Of a DNA stretch of 49,442 bases, positions 1-7,773 are shown piece by piece. The notes under the pieces were generated by a model, which saw nothing but the letters and a program-made list of their open reading frames with translations, did no database searches and was not told the DNA's origin. Location: the IMG/VR virus record IMGVR_UViG_3300035670_000321, positions 1 through 49,442 of that record; one strand, written 5' to 3'. The stretch is from a virus. Every line of letters begins with the position of its first letter. Position 1 is the stretch's first letter. Both the position numbers and the translations under genes were made by a program.

Positions 1-3
1 GAA

Positions 4-1860
4 TCATACTGCTTCGCCCCAAGAACGTCCAATTTCTACGTCCACTCGGCTGGGGACCGATAAATTAACCGCGCCTTCCATGACGCGCGCCGCTTCCAAG
101 GCCTCGTCCTTGCTCTTGACCGACATCGCCACTTCGTCGTGCACCTGAAGCAGGAGGTTAAAGCCCGCTTTGTGGAGCGCGATCATCGCCGCCTTCGTCT
201 GATCCGCCGCCGAGCCCTGAATCAAACGGTTCAATCCCTTGTAAGTGAACGCTCGCTTCACCTGCCGCCCGTATTCCACCACGGCCTGCTCGTACGGAAG
301 CGCCTTGTTCACGCCCCATTCTCTGGGCTCCCAGAGCGGAAAGCGACACTTGCGGCCTAAGAGGGTACGGATCGCGCCGCCCGAGGCGGGATGGTCAATC
401 CGCTGCATCACCGCGTTCACCGTGCCCTTTAGGTACGGCACCTTCTTATGGAAGACCTCCAAAAGGTCAGAGGCCTCCTCCATGCCCATATCCAGAGACG
501 CAGCGAGTTTGCCCTTCCCCATGCCGTACATCAGCCCCAGACCGATCGTCTTGGCCTGCTTACGCTTGATGCCTGCCATGTCCGCGACCATCTGGTGGAA
601 GTCGGTATCTGGGTCTTGGTGGTACGCCTCGACCATCTTCTCGGCCCCCGGCAGGTCCAAGAGGCTTGCATAGTGGACCAAGAGCCGTGGTTCTTGAGAA
701 CTGAAGTCACAAGAAGCCCACATCTCGCCTTCTTCAGGCAGAAAGAGTGAGCGCACCAACGGGCCGATCACCTCATGCCGAGCCGGGACCTGCTGCAAGT
801 TCGGGTTTGCCATCGACAGGCGTCCTGTGACCGTGCCGCCTTCGTCGGAGCGGAGTTGGTTCACATGCGGATGGATGCGCCCGTCGTGCTTGGAGAAGCT
901 TAAATAGGGCTGGAGGAAGGTGCCGTGGGTCTTGTTCAGTTCTCGGGCCTCCACGATCATCTTGGCAACCGGATGTTCGCAGCTGTCGAGGAAGCTTTTC
1001 GTAAAGGACGGCAGGCCGTTGGCGGTCTTCGGATATGCCACACCAAGGTGGTCAAAGCCCTTGGCAATCGACGCAGCGGCCCAGATGTCCACGGGACTGT
1101 TGCAGGTCTTGCGGATGTCCTTGATCAGTTGGGTTTCGCGGTCTCGGTACTCTGCGATCACCTGCTCTGCCTTGTCCCGATCAAAGCGAATCCCGCGTAG
1201 CGTCAGGTGAATCAGGATGGGCAGAAGCTCCGTTTCGATGTCGAAGATATGCTGGACTTCTTCCCGGATTAGGAGGGGCTTGAAGGTTTGCCAGAGCTTT
1301 AGAGTAAGCGCAGCGTCTTGCTCGGCGTACTCTCCGACGAACATGGCGGGGAGCTTCCAGAGTTCTTTCTTAGCATGTACGCCAAAGTCCCCAGCCGCGT
1401 CTTTGAGACCTTGTTCCGATTTGACTTCTTTGAGGTAGTCGAAGCCAAGCGCATTGAGGCTGTACGAGAAACGGTTTTCGTCGAGAAGCGGGGCGGCGAG
1501 CATCGTATCGATAAGTCGGCCATTGACCGTGAATCCACTGGCAGCCAGCCACCCGGCATCGTAGGCGGCGTTGTGCATGATTTTGTCTGCGGGCGTGGCG
1601 AGGACTTTTCTGATCCATCGTTCGACAATGGTTTTGTCGAGATTGCCACCCCCACCATGAGCCACAGGAAAATAACCAGACCAACCATCCACGGCGACGG
1701 CATACCCCACGATATAACCGTCCCGACGAGGCCAGCCGGGACCCATACTCTCCATGTTCGGATCACATGTTTCCAAATCAATTGCAATCTCCTTCGCATC
1801 CGTTAGGTCAGGAAAATGAGCCGGGGGCACCCATTCGGTCTTCACGGGAAACAGCGGCAT
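4..1860 (-). CDS. polA: Family A DNA polymerase with 3'-5' exonuclease domain
   Basis: Replicative phage DNA polymerase. The N-terminal half carries the proofreading exonuclease motifs: IDLET (Exo I), HNAAYD (Exo II) and YAEQD (Exo III). The C-terminal half carries polymerase motif A (CDFSSQEPR), motif B (RKQAKTIGLGLMYG) and motif C (VHDE). No 5'-3' exonuclease domain is present, as is usual for phage enzymes. I chose the ATG at 1860 (618 aa), 4 bases after the helicase stop; an in-frame TTG at 1890 would add ten residues and overlap the helicase gene, and neither start has a strong Shine-Dalgarno. The motif B residue equivalent to E. coli Pol I Phe762 is Leu (codon 538-540). The gene is last in the replication operon and its stop lies at the window edge. 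Confidence 0.96.
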   Translation of the reverse strand: MPLFPVKTEWVPPAHFPDLTDAKEIAIDLETCDPNMESMGPGWPRRDGYIVGYAVAVDGWSGYFPVAHGGGGNLDKTIVERWIRKVLATPADKIMHNAAYDAGWLAASGFTVNGRLIDTMLAAPLLDENRFSYSLNALGFDYLKEVKSEQGLKDAAGDFGVHAKKELWKLPAMFVGEYAEQDAALTLKLWQTFKPLLIREEVQHIFDIETELLPILIHLTLRGIRFDRDKAEQVIAEYRDRETQLIKDIRKTCNSPVDIWAAASIAKGFDHLGVAYPKTANGLPSFTKSFLDSCEHPVAKMIVEARELNKTHGTFLQPYLSFSKHDGRIHPHVNQLRSDEGGTVTGRLSMANPNLQQVPARHEVIGPLVRSLFLPEEGEMWASCDFSSQEPRLLVHYASLLDLPGAEKMVEAYHQDPDTDFHQMVADMAGIKRKQAKTIGLGLMYGMGKGKLAASLDMGMEEASDLLEVFHKKVPYLKGTVNAVMQRIDHPASGGAIRTLLGRKCRFPLWEPREWGVNKALPYEQAVVEYGRQVKRAFTYKGLNRLIQGSAADQTKAAMIALHKAGFNLLLQVHDEVAMSVKSKDEALEAARVMEGAVNLSVPSRVDVEIGRSWGEAV

Positions 1861-1864
1861 GGTT

Positions 1865-4189
1865 TTATTCAATTCTAAATCCCCTATCAATGGACTTGGG
1901 CCGGATGATGTGCAGCGTCTCTTTGGCGCGGGTCAGCCCCACATACAGCAAGCGGTTCACGTCATCGGCGTTATGGGCGTATTCGTTGGCGAACTTGGGC
2001 GAGAGGTCCGTGAGCAGTAAGACGTGATCCGCCTCCCCGCCTTTCGCGCCGTGGATCGTAGAGAGCTTGATCGGCGCTCTGTCGTTTAGCTTCGCCCCAC
2101 GTCGCAGGATCGAGATGATGTACTGGCGCTGGGCATCCGATATTTTGGTCAGCACCTTGTGCCAGATATCGTTGGTCAAAAGACCAAATGATTCCTGCAA
2201 CTGCGTCAAGGTGTATTCGCGGTTGGGATCGATGTCGCGCAGGGTCTTGAACCCGCGTTTGACGAACTCAGCCCCTAAGAACCGGTAGATCGTTTTGACC
2301 ACGGGCATGGGCATGGCTTTGCCCTTACGCAGCGCTTCCCAGCCGAGTACGGCGGTCAGGATGTTCTCGGAGATGCTCCGTTGTCCGTGGCGCTCGAACA
2401 TCAATCCCTGTGACTTTAACCACTCATGCAAGTCGTTTAGCATGTAGTTGGTGGAGGCAAGGAGTAACCAATCACCTTGTGTGACGTTGACGTGTTCAAA
2501 GGCTTCGTAATAGAAGATGCGGCCCTCTTCGGTGCGAGGGTGCCACTCCTTCTCTTGCCGCGAGCGGATGCGGTTGACCACTTTGTTTGCTAACGCGTGA
2601 ATCTTTGCAGGGACACGGTAGGATTGTTGTAAGACCTTAACATTACCCTCTAAAGAGAGGAATGCTTTAACGTCCGCTCCTGCCCAAGTAAACACACAGT
2701 TATGCGTCAAAACGCCATCTGCAAAGTAATTATGGTGCTTTTCTACGTCAAGAGAATAAACCTCACATGTTTTTATTTTGGCAGCTAGGGAGAAGTTTTC
2801 CCATTGAATTTTTTTACCAGCTATCACACCAATACGCATTGCTGATGGAATCAAGGATGCAGCATGCGCTTCAAATATTTGTGATCCTCCGCGTTTAGCA
2901 CTGATCAGACTTCTTTCATAAAGTGGATATTCGAAAGACACATCGAGTGCTTCAAAGAGTTGCATAGCCGCCGGGTAAGTGGGGATTTCGCTGAATAGTT
3001 TGTCTGTGGCTTTCTGGGAGAGGACGGAAGAAGCACCTGCTTTGAAAACAGTCTGAGGTATGCCAAAAAGATAAGACCAAAGCGTTTCGTAATAAGTACT
3101 TTCCTCTATGGATTCAGTCACGCGCAAAACCCACAGCTTGTCTGCGCGTTCCCCGTGGGCTCTTACCCACGCATGCACACACCCATCCGCCCTAAAAAGT
3201 TGACATTGCCCAATGCGGAAGTTGTTTCCTTTCTGCATCAAATAAACTACGCGCAGGTGTATAACCTCTTTAAGGGGTTTCCAGCGAACGATGCAGTGGT
3301 GATTGTCTGTGTAGCTTGATATATGCCCTGAGGCCGTGGTCACCGTATAAATTTTCCCGGTATACGTGCGACGAGCCTTTTTAAACGAATAACCGTTTTT
3401 ATACCCCGTAACATGAGAACCATTGCGGTCATAGCAAATCAGCCGGTGAATAGCAGGGTCTAAGTTTTTTAACAAAACCTCCCCATCCGTTGTTAGTATT
3501 TTTGTATGCCCCGGCTGGCACTGATCGTCGTCTCCTGCTATGTACACGTTATTGCTCCTTTCAGCTAGGGCATACACCATTTGCCATTGTAGCCTAGAAA
3601 GGTCCTGCGCTTCATCGATGATCACCGTTTCCAGCTTTGGCAGGTAGTCCGGCTCTTGCACGATCTGCTCAAGAAGATCGGTGAAGTCCATTAGGTTGTT
3701 CGAATACTTGTAGTGTCGGTACGCACGTTCGACATATTCGAAGTGAAACCACTCAATCGGAATTCGAGAATTGTTGTAATGCGTTTTTAAATCAACGCCA
3801 CGGATGCGGGCGAGGTTGATTTCGTTAAGTATTGGGTTATCCGTCTGAACGACAAACTCTTCGTCTCCAGTGCTCACACTCATGTCCAGTCCTGCTTGCC
3901 GCGCAAACTCGCGGTAATGCTCTGGCTTCATGATCTCGTTGTTCGATACGCGCAGGCAACGATAGGCGAGGCTATGCAGCGTTCGGAACCACGGGAAGTC
4001 CGTCTCTGCGTTGAGCTCGTTGAATTTGGCGATCGCACGGTCCCGCGCTTCGTTGGCCGCTTTGCGTGTGAACGCGAAGTAGCCAATCGAGCGAGAGGGC
4101 ACCCCGGACTCTAGTTCTTGTTCGACCAAGTTTAGAAGATACGTGGTCTTGCCAGAGCCGGGAGGGCCGAAGATTTTATGAATCTTCAT
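1865..4189 (-). CDS. SF1 (UvrD/Rep-like) DNA helicase containing an intein
   Basis: ATP-dependent DNA helicase, 774 aa as translated and about 500 aa after protein splicing. Visible helicase motifs are Walker A GPPGSGKTT (residues 8-16), Walker B IDEAQD (191-196), motif III GDDDQ (219-223), motif IV QQSYRVP (521-527), motif V with STIHGAKGGEADHV (710-723) and motif VI YVGLTRAKE (749-757). Motif III is split right after the Gln by an intein (residues 224-497), and the sequence resumes with CVFTWAGAD. The gene starts 14 bases inside the preceding 81-aa gene and is followed after 4 bases by the polymerase, so it belongs to the replication operon. Phage relatives act at the fork or in recombination; the precise role here is inferred. 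Confidence 0.93.
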   Translation of the reverse strand: MKIHKIFGPPGSGKTTYLLNLVEQELESGVPSRSIGYFAFTRKAANEARDRAIAKFNELNAETDFPWFRTLHSLAYRCLRVSNNEIMKPEHYREFARQAGLDMSVSTGDEEFVVQTDNPILNEINLARIRGVDLKTHYNNSRIPIEWFHFEYVERAYRHYKYSNNLMDFTDLLEQIVQEPDYLPKLETVIIDEAQDLSRLQWQMVYALAERSNNVYIAGDDDQCQPGHTKILTTDGEVLLKNLDPAIHRLICYDRNGSHVTGYKNGYSFKKARRTYTGKIYTVTTASGHISSYTDNHHCIVRWKPLKEVIHLRVVYLMQKGNNFRIGQCQLFRADGCVHAWVRAHGERADKLWVLRVTESIEESTYYETLWSYLFGIPQTVFKAGASSVLSQKATDKLFSEIPTYPAAMQLFEALDVSFEYPLYERSLISAKRGGSQIFEAHAASLIPSAMRIGVIAGKKIQWENFSLAAKIKTCEVYSLDVEKHHNYFADGVLTHNCVFTWAGADVKAFLSLEGNVKVLQQSYRVPAKIHALANKVVNRIRSRQEKEWHPRTEEGRIFYYEAFEHVNVTQGDWLLLASTNYMLNDLHEWLKSQGLMFERHGQRSISENILTAVLGWEALRKGKAMPMPVVKTIYRFLGAEFVKRGFKTLRDIDPNREYTLTQLQESFGLLTNDIWHKVLTKISDAQRQYIISILRRGAKLNDRAPIKLSTIHGAKGGEADHVLLLTDLSPKFANEYAHNADDVNRLLYVGLTRAKETLHIIRPKSIDRGFRIE
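2699..3520 (-). other. Intein in helicase motif III (274 aa), with a GIY-YIG-like insert
   Basis: The in-frame insert begins with Cys224 (block A, CQPGHTKIL), has a block B-like segment ending TDNHH (near 294-298), and ends with block F/G VYSLDVEKHHNYFADG then VLTHN, followed by Cys498 as the +1 nucleophile. These are the Hint splicing signatures. At 274 aa it is about 130 residues longer than a mini-intein. The extra part (about 310-460) has VVYLMQKGNNFRIG followed by a WVLRV strand and a helix with YYETLWSYLFGIP, which resembles a GIY-YIG fold nuclease rather than LAGLIDADG. That assignment is inference. The insertion point is an ATPase core motif, a typical intein site. Confidence 0.9.
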
Positions 4190-4421
4190 CGTCGGAGTTT
4201 TTCCAGAGGATGATGGGCTGGGTGTCGCCTGCGTACTTGAATACGAACTCGCGTTCGATGTATTCAGCCGCTTCGAGGTCTCCCATGCTGTCTTCGTCCA
4301 TTAGGATCATGACCATGTGCAGGCCGTCGTAGATCAAACGTTCAACCAGTTGATCGCCATGCCATGTAGTGCAGATGCCTAGTTCAGCCGCTTTAAATTT
4401 TTGCAGTTCGAGGATATCCAT
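4176..4421 (-). CDS. Small conserved hypothetical protein, 81 aa
   Basis: I do not recognise a family. The protein is acidic toward the C terminus (ending NSDDEDS) and has no membrane segment or obvious catalytic motif. Its ATG overlaps the primase stop (ATGA, 4419-4423), and its 3' end overlaps the helicase start by 14 bases, so it is translationally coupled between primase and helicase. The position suggests an accessory replication role, but nothing in the sequence proves one. Confidence 0.75.
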   Translation of the reverse strand: MDILELQKFKAAELGICTTWHGDQLVERLIYDGLHMVMILMDEDSMGDLEAAEYIEREFVFKYAGDTQPIILWKNSDDEDS

Positions 4422-5950
4422 CAGAACGGCGCTCCTTTCTGTTGTGGTGTTTCAAACGGTGTCTCTTGACGCGTGAACCGTGGTACGCGCCACGCTCTTA
4501 CTGCTCTGCCTTTCAAGAACAAACTAATTGGCTCGCCCCCGAGGTCACGAATCTTTTGTGCCATGCGTGGAGCGGTCATGCCGTTAAACGCGCTGCGCTT
4601 TAAGTGTGATTCGAGGTCCTTCATGCGAAAGTAAACGCGAGACTCCTCTTCGTCCGTCCAAGGACGGCCCATCAGAATCTCTTCGCGATCCATCGCTTGT
4701 TGCAGGTGCGTGGTGAACTCTTCCAATAACTCTTGGAAGCGGCCCGATTGACTGGTGTCTTCAGGTGCATCTTGGATTTGTTCGAGCTCGACCATCTCGC
4801 GGAGAAGGCCGTTCAAGAAACCTTCCCAATCCTGACGGCGTAGTGTCGGAGGTAGGACGTTTAAACGTTCAACGCAAGCCTTTTGGAACGCGGCTTGATT
4901 GAACAACTGATCAGTGTCTAGTTCAATACGCCTGCCGTTGACATCCAAGAACCACAACGGCGGCTCAGAGTTGTACTTGGTCAGGCTTGACACCTTAGGG
5001 GAGTCAGGGCCGTCAGCACCGATGCCATGTCGGCGGGTGCGGCATAGGCCCGAATTGCAGAAGGAGTTTAAGGGTGCGTCCTTGCACTTGTACTTATAGT
5101 CCTTCTTTTGGATTTGCTTTGTGATCACCAAGAGTTCATTTAAGGGGAGCGGTGGGCCCATGAACTTTTGGTTGTACTCCATCAGCTTGTCTTCCCAGTT
5201 ATTCGGGATGGACTTCTTGAGGTAGATCGCGATGTTAAATAGGCCGTTGTTGCGAGTGCCTTCCGGAAATCCTTGATTGCATAACGTTTGCAAACACGGC
5301 GGCCCGTCTTTGATGGGCGCGTCCGCATTTTTCTTTTCCTCTTCCGGATGAACGAGCGGCACTGACTGTACATGCTGTTCGTAAAGCCCGAAGAACTCAC
5401 TAAGACTGGCAGCCTCGCCAGCATCATTGATCGCGTAACGCAGGGTTTCATCGCCCCCGAAATACGGAAGGTTAAGGAAGTTACCCGTGTCACCGCGCTC
5501 AACAAGGACTTCAGTTTGTTTCGGAAAAATCTCACGACCACTTTCTCCCAGTATGCTTGCACACGTATTGAGGTAACGCTGCATCTCTGCAGCACTGATG
5601 GGTTCTTTTGTAAACAGGAACACATGCGCGCCGCCCGACTTGCTGCGGCAGACAACCAGCGGAAGCTTTAACCGACGAATTTTTTCCACCAGACCTTTAT
5701 GGTCCAGTGGGTACTGATCAATATCAATGCAACCCCATATACAAGTATTGTCAGGACGAATAGGAATAATGCCAAGAGAAGGCTCGTGCCCACGTAGATG
5801 GCGTTCCCAAAGGTCATCGGTGGGCGGGTTTCGTACAACGACGGCCTTACCTTGTTGTTTGCCATTCCCTGCCTCTCGCTCTATTTTGTAGGTTCCATAG
5901 GCAATATTTGACCCCTCAAATATTGACTTGAATTTGGCGATATCAGTCAT
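4421..5950 (-). CDS. Archaeo-eukaryotic-type primase (AEP) with C-terminal Cys-rich region
   Basis: Probable DNA primase or primase-polymerase, 509 aa. The N-terminal 190 residues look like an AEP core: IDID (75-78) for the metal-binding acidic pair, CRSKSGGAH (101-109) for the S-x-H-like nucleotide-binding motif, then TEVLVERGDTGNFLNLPYF. It resembles the AEP domain of TOTE-type systems. A second region (about 215-305) has Cys219, Cys224, Cys289, Cys298 and Cys303 with GTRNN and YKYKC, like a primase C-terminal metal or Fe-S domain. The last 150 residues are helical and of unknown role. A terminator-like hairpin lies just upstream (5960-6002), so expression may depend on read-through or a separate promoter. 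Confidence 0.82.
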   Translation of the reverse strand: MTDIAKFKSIFEGSNIAYGTYKIEREAGNGKQQGKAVVVRNPPTDDLWERHLRGHEPSLGIIPIRPDNTCIWGCIDIDQYPLDHKGLVEKIRRLKLPLVVCRSKSGGAHVFLFTKEPISAAEMQRYLNTCASILGESGREIFPKQTEVLVERGDTGNFLNLPYFGGDETLRYAINDAGEAASLSEFFGLYEQHVQSVPLVHPEEEKKNADAPIKDGPPCLQTLCNQGFPEGTRNNGLFNIAIYLKKSIPNNWEDKLMEYNQKFMGPPLPLNELLVITKQIQKKDYKYKCKDAPLNSFCNSGLCRTRRHGIGADGPDSPKVSSLTKYNSEPPLWFLDVNGRRIELDTDQLFNQAAFQKACVERLNVLPPTLRRQDWEGFLNGLLREMVELEQIQDAPEDTSQSGRFQELLEEFTTHLQQAMDREEILMGRPWTDEEESRVYFRMKDLESHLKRSAFNGMTAPRMAQKIRDLGGEPISLFLKGRAVRAWRVPRFTRQETPFETPQQKGAPF

Positions 5951-5959
5951 TTCTGCTTT

Positions 5960-6002
5960 CTAAAGAGAAAAAAAGAGCCCTACTACCTACGGGTTCGGGC
6001 TC
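5960..6002 (-). terminator. Rho-independent terminator after the 256-aa gene
   Basis: On the minus strand GAGCCC (6002-5997) pairs with GGGCTC (5980-5975), with an inner ACC/GGT pairing, and is followed by seven T and then CTCTTT. It lies between the 256-aa early gene and the primase gene. It would attenuate transcription entering the primase-helicase-polymerase genes from the early promoter. Confidence 0.8.
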
Positions 6003-6008
6003 AAGTAA

Positions 6009-6779
6009 TTAGAAAGGAGCAGCGCCTGCTGGAGCAGCTTGGTCGTCGCTATGAGTAACCTTTACATCACCTGCGTTGATCGAATCAGCGAAGGCCTTCG
6101 CAGTGAGATACAAGTTCTCGTCTTCAATGCTGCTGTTGTGTTCTACTTCCCAGCCAAACCATTGGCCCTTGTCATTGCTTTCCTTGACAGTGGACAGACG
6201 ATAAGTCTGAGAGTACATCGGGGGTGTATAAAGACCGTTTCTGCCCATCAGCTTCACGCTCTGCATCATCGTGTTCCACTTGCGCGACTTCTTCAGTTGC
6301 GTGGACTTCATGACGATCAGTGCAGGATGGGGGACGCCCGCTGCGTCGATCACCATGACATAGTGATTGGCGGTGTTCTCGATGTAGTTGCCGTTATCGA
6401 GATAGTCTTTGTTCTCTCCGGGGACGCGATGCGTTTTGGAGAGGATGTCGCTAGTACTGGGGTAATACGCTATAGGTGCGCCAGAGCCGCTGCCACGCGG
6501 TGCCCACTCAATGTACTGACGTACATAGGCACAGGGGACAACCAGAATACCCTTCTTGCCATCAAAGAGTTCCCCTGTAACGCTGTTATAGATCATACCC
6601 GGCATTGCGCCGTCTACAGAACCAACCTCTGGCGAAGTGTTAGTCAGTAGCCGGAGAAACGGAAGAGCAAAGTCATCCTGATTCATGCCAGCGAAACCGG
6701 ACTGCGCATCCTCTTCAAAACGGTTCGTTAAGACTGTGATAGCGGTGGTCTTGACTTCTGCGACTTCTGCTTTACCCAT
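6009..6779 (-). CDS. Putative ssDNA-binding protein (early, 256 aa)
   Basis: No enzyme motif is visible. The protein is mixed alpha/beta with conserved-looking segments DDFALPFLRLL, GMIYNSVTGELFDG and YIEWAPRGSGSGAP. It ends in a flexible tail with acidic residues and a terminal Phe (DDQAAPAGAAPF), similar in style to SSB or T7 gp2.5 tails that recruit partners. Together with its place between early genes and primase, this makes a single-stranded DNA-binding role plausible but unproven. It is preceded by AAGGAG upstream of the ATG at 6779 and followed by the terminator at 5960-6002. Confidence 0.6.
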   Translation of the reverse strand: MGKAEVAEVKTTAITVLTNRFEEDAQSGFAGMNQDDFALPFLRLLTNTSPEVGSVDGAMPGMIYNSVTGELFDGKKGILVVPCAYVRQYIEWAPRGSGSGAPIAYYPSTSDILSKTHRVPGENKDYLDNGNYIENTANHYVMVIDAAGVPHPALIVMKSTQLKKSRKWNTMMQSVKLMGRNGLYTPPMYSQTYRLSTVKESNDKGQWFGWEVEHNSSIEDENLYLTAKAFADSINAGDVKVTHSDDQAAPAGAAPF

Positions 6780-6806
6780 TATTAATGCTCCTTATTTCGT
6801 TAGTCA

Positions 6807-7358
6807 TTAAGATTTGATTGTCGCGCGTTGGCCTATGTAAGCGCCGAACAACTCAGATGGAAACTCGCGACCCTTCTCCACCTGTTCCTTGACCCATGCT
6901 TTAAGAGTCATGGGCTCAACCTTTTCTGCTTGCTCCACAGGGAAACCTGCGTTGCGCAGCATATCGATTGCTTTGTCTGCCAACCCTGATTCGTTGCGTC
7001 CGAAACGCACCGACACAGTGTTCTTGATAATGTCGTCGTAGCCGTTCTCGCGCAGCCATTGGAATGCTTCTGCACGACGCGCTTCAGTGATTGACGCACT
7101 GTAGAACGCCTTGACCTCGATCGATGAACCGTCTTCCATCTTGAAGCTACGAAGGCCCAACGATGTTAGCGCCTCTGGGATGGCTTCCTCAGTCAGCTTG
7201 CGATGCTGCTCTTTGCGCTGCTTGAGTTCTGTCTCGTAATCCTCGATCTCTTTCTCAAGAGATTTAGCACGACGCGCCATTTGTGCAAGACCTTGCAGAT
7301 CATTGTCTGCGACTTGCAGTGCAGCTGCGTCCTGTTCAAAGATGTTCGTCAAACTCAT
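6807..7358 (-). CDS. Coiled-coil early protein, 183 aa, unknown function
   Basis: Residues about 25-60 form a charged coiled coil (KSLEKEIEDYETELKQRKEQ), followed by an alpha/beta region with DGSSIEVKAFYSASI and AEAFQWLRENGYDDIIK. The C terminus has MTLKAWVKEQVEKGREFP. This pattern recurs in early or replication regions of tailed phages; I know no proven function. A strong AAAGGAG lies upstream of the ATG at 7358. The start lies within the end of the 117-aa gene (23-base overlap). Confidence 0.8.
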   Translation of the reverse strand: MSLTNIFEQDAAALQVADNDLQGLAQMARRAKSLEKEIEDYETELKQRKEQHRKLTEEAIPEALTSLGLRSFKMEDGSSIEVKAFYSASITEARRAEAFQWLRENGYDDIIKNTVSVRFGRNESGLADKAIDMLRNAGFPVEQAEKVEPMTLKAWVKEQVEKGREFPSELFGAYIGQRATIKS

Positions 7359-7689
7359 TTATTTCTCCTTTCTTGAATGCATTATTAAAATCAATTTGGA
7401 TCGGTATGTATCGCCTCTCCCGCTTGTCCCACTTCAAGCATTTAAAGCGTCCGTTGTTGCGTTGTGCTGCAACGACTGCGACGATAGACATGGCGGTGGG
7501 ATCGCCAATGAATAAAAGATAATCGTCATCCGAAAAGGTTTCAAGCACCCGATGCGCCCTGCGTACCGTAGGCGCAACAGAGAAAGCAACCTGTGCGTTC
7601 GGAGGCAAGATCGTAACGATTTCTCCGAAGTCAAGCGCAGACGATATGTTGTGCTGTGCGGTTTCGGAAACAGCATAAACTGTTGGCAC
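7336..7689 (-). CDS. Early hypothetical protein, 117 aa (GTG start)
   Basis: Function unknown. I prefer the GTG at 7689 (protein starting MPTVYAVSE) because AGGAG lies 7 bases upstream; the frame can be extended to a TTG at 7749, but that lies inside the predicted promoter. Segments DDDYLLFIGDPTAMSIVAVVAA and the basic KWDKRERRYIPI are seen in small early phage proteins. It is the first gene of the minus-strand early operon, directly below the promoter at 7720-7749. An ATG four bases before the GTG is in another frame and gives only an 86-codon shadow. Confidence 0.75.
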   Translation of the reverse strand: MPTVYAVSETAQHNISSALDFGEIVTILPPNAQVAFSVAPTVRRAHRVLETFSDDDYLLFIGDPTAMSIVAVVAAQRNNGRFKCLKWDKRERRYIPIQIDFNNAFKKGEINEFDEHL

Positions 7690-7719
7690 TTCATTTCTCC
7701 TTTCTGTGTTCGAGGTTTG

Positions 7720-7729
7720 AGTATATACT
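7720..7729 (+). promoter_or_regulatory. Palindromic AGTATATACT shared by divergent transcription units
   Basis: AGTATATACT is a perfect 10-base palindrome placed between the divergent minus-strand early operon and the plus-strand SNF2 gene. On the minus strand it contains the -10 box. On the plus strand TATACT (7724-7729) is an equally good -10, but no good -35 is visible. It may be a bidirectional -10 element or an operator. Confidence 0.4.
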
Positions 7730-7749
7730 TGGCTTTCGGGAATTTGCAA
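7720..7749 (-). promoter_or_regulatory. Sigma70-like early promoter (minus strand)
   Basis: On the minus strand TTGCAA (7749-7744) and TATACT (7725-7720) are separated by 18 bases, a good match to a host sigma70 promoter. Transcription would begin near 7713 and lead into the 117-aa, 183-aa and 256-aa genes. Confidence 0.65.
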
Positions 7750-7773
7750 GTCCCTTTAGAAAGGAGAATTTTG

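Noticed and set aside
1318-1806. 162-codon plus-strand frame opposite the polymerase
   Set aside because: Antisense shadow of the polymerase gene; no SD, no recognisable motif, and codon usage follows the opposite strand.
2699-3520. Frameshift or group I intron in the helicase gene
   Set aside because: Frame is open throughout and Hint motifs with terminal HN-C are intact, so it is an intein.
7552-7773. N-terminal extension of the SNF2 frame
   Set aside because: It runs antisense to the early 117-aa gene and through the promoter; AAAGGAG fixes the start at 7774.
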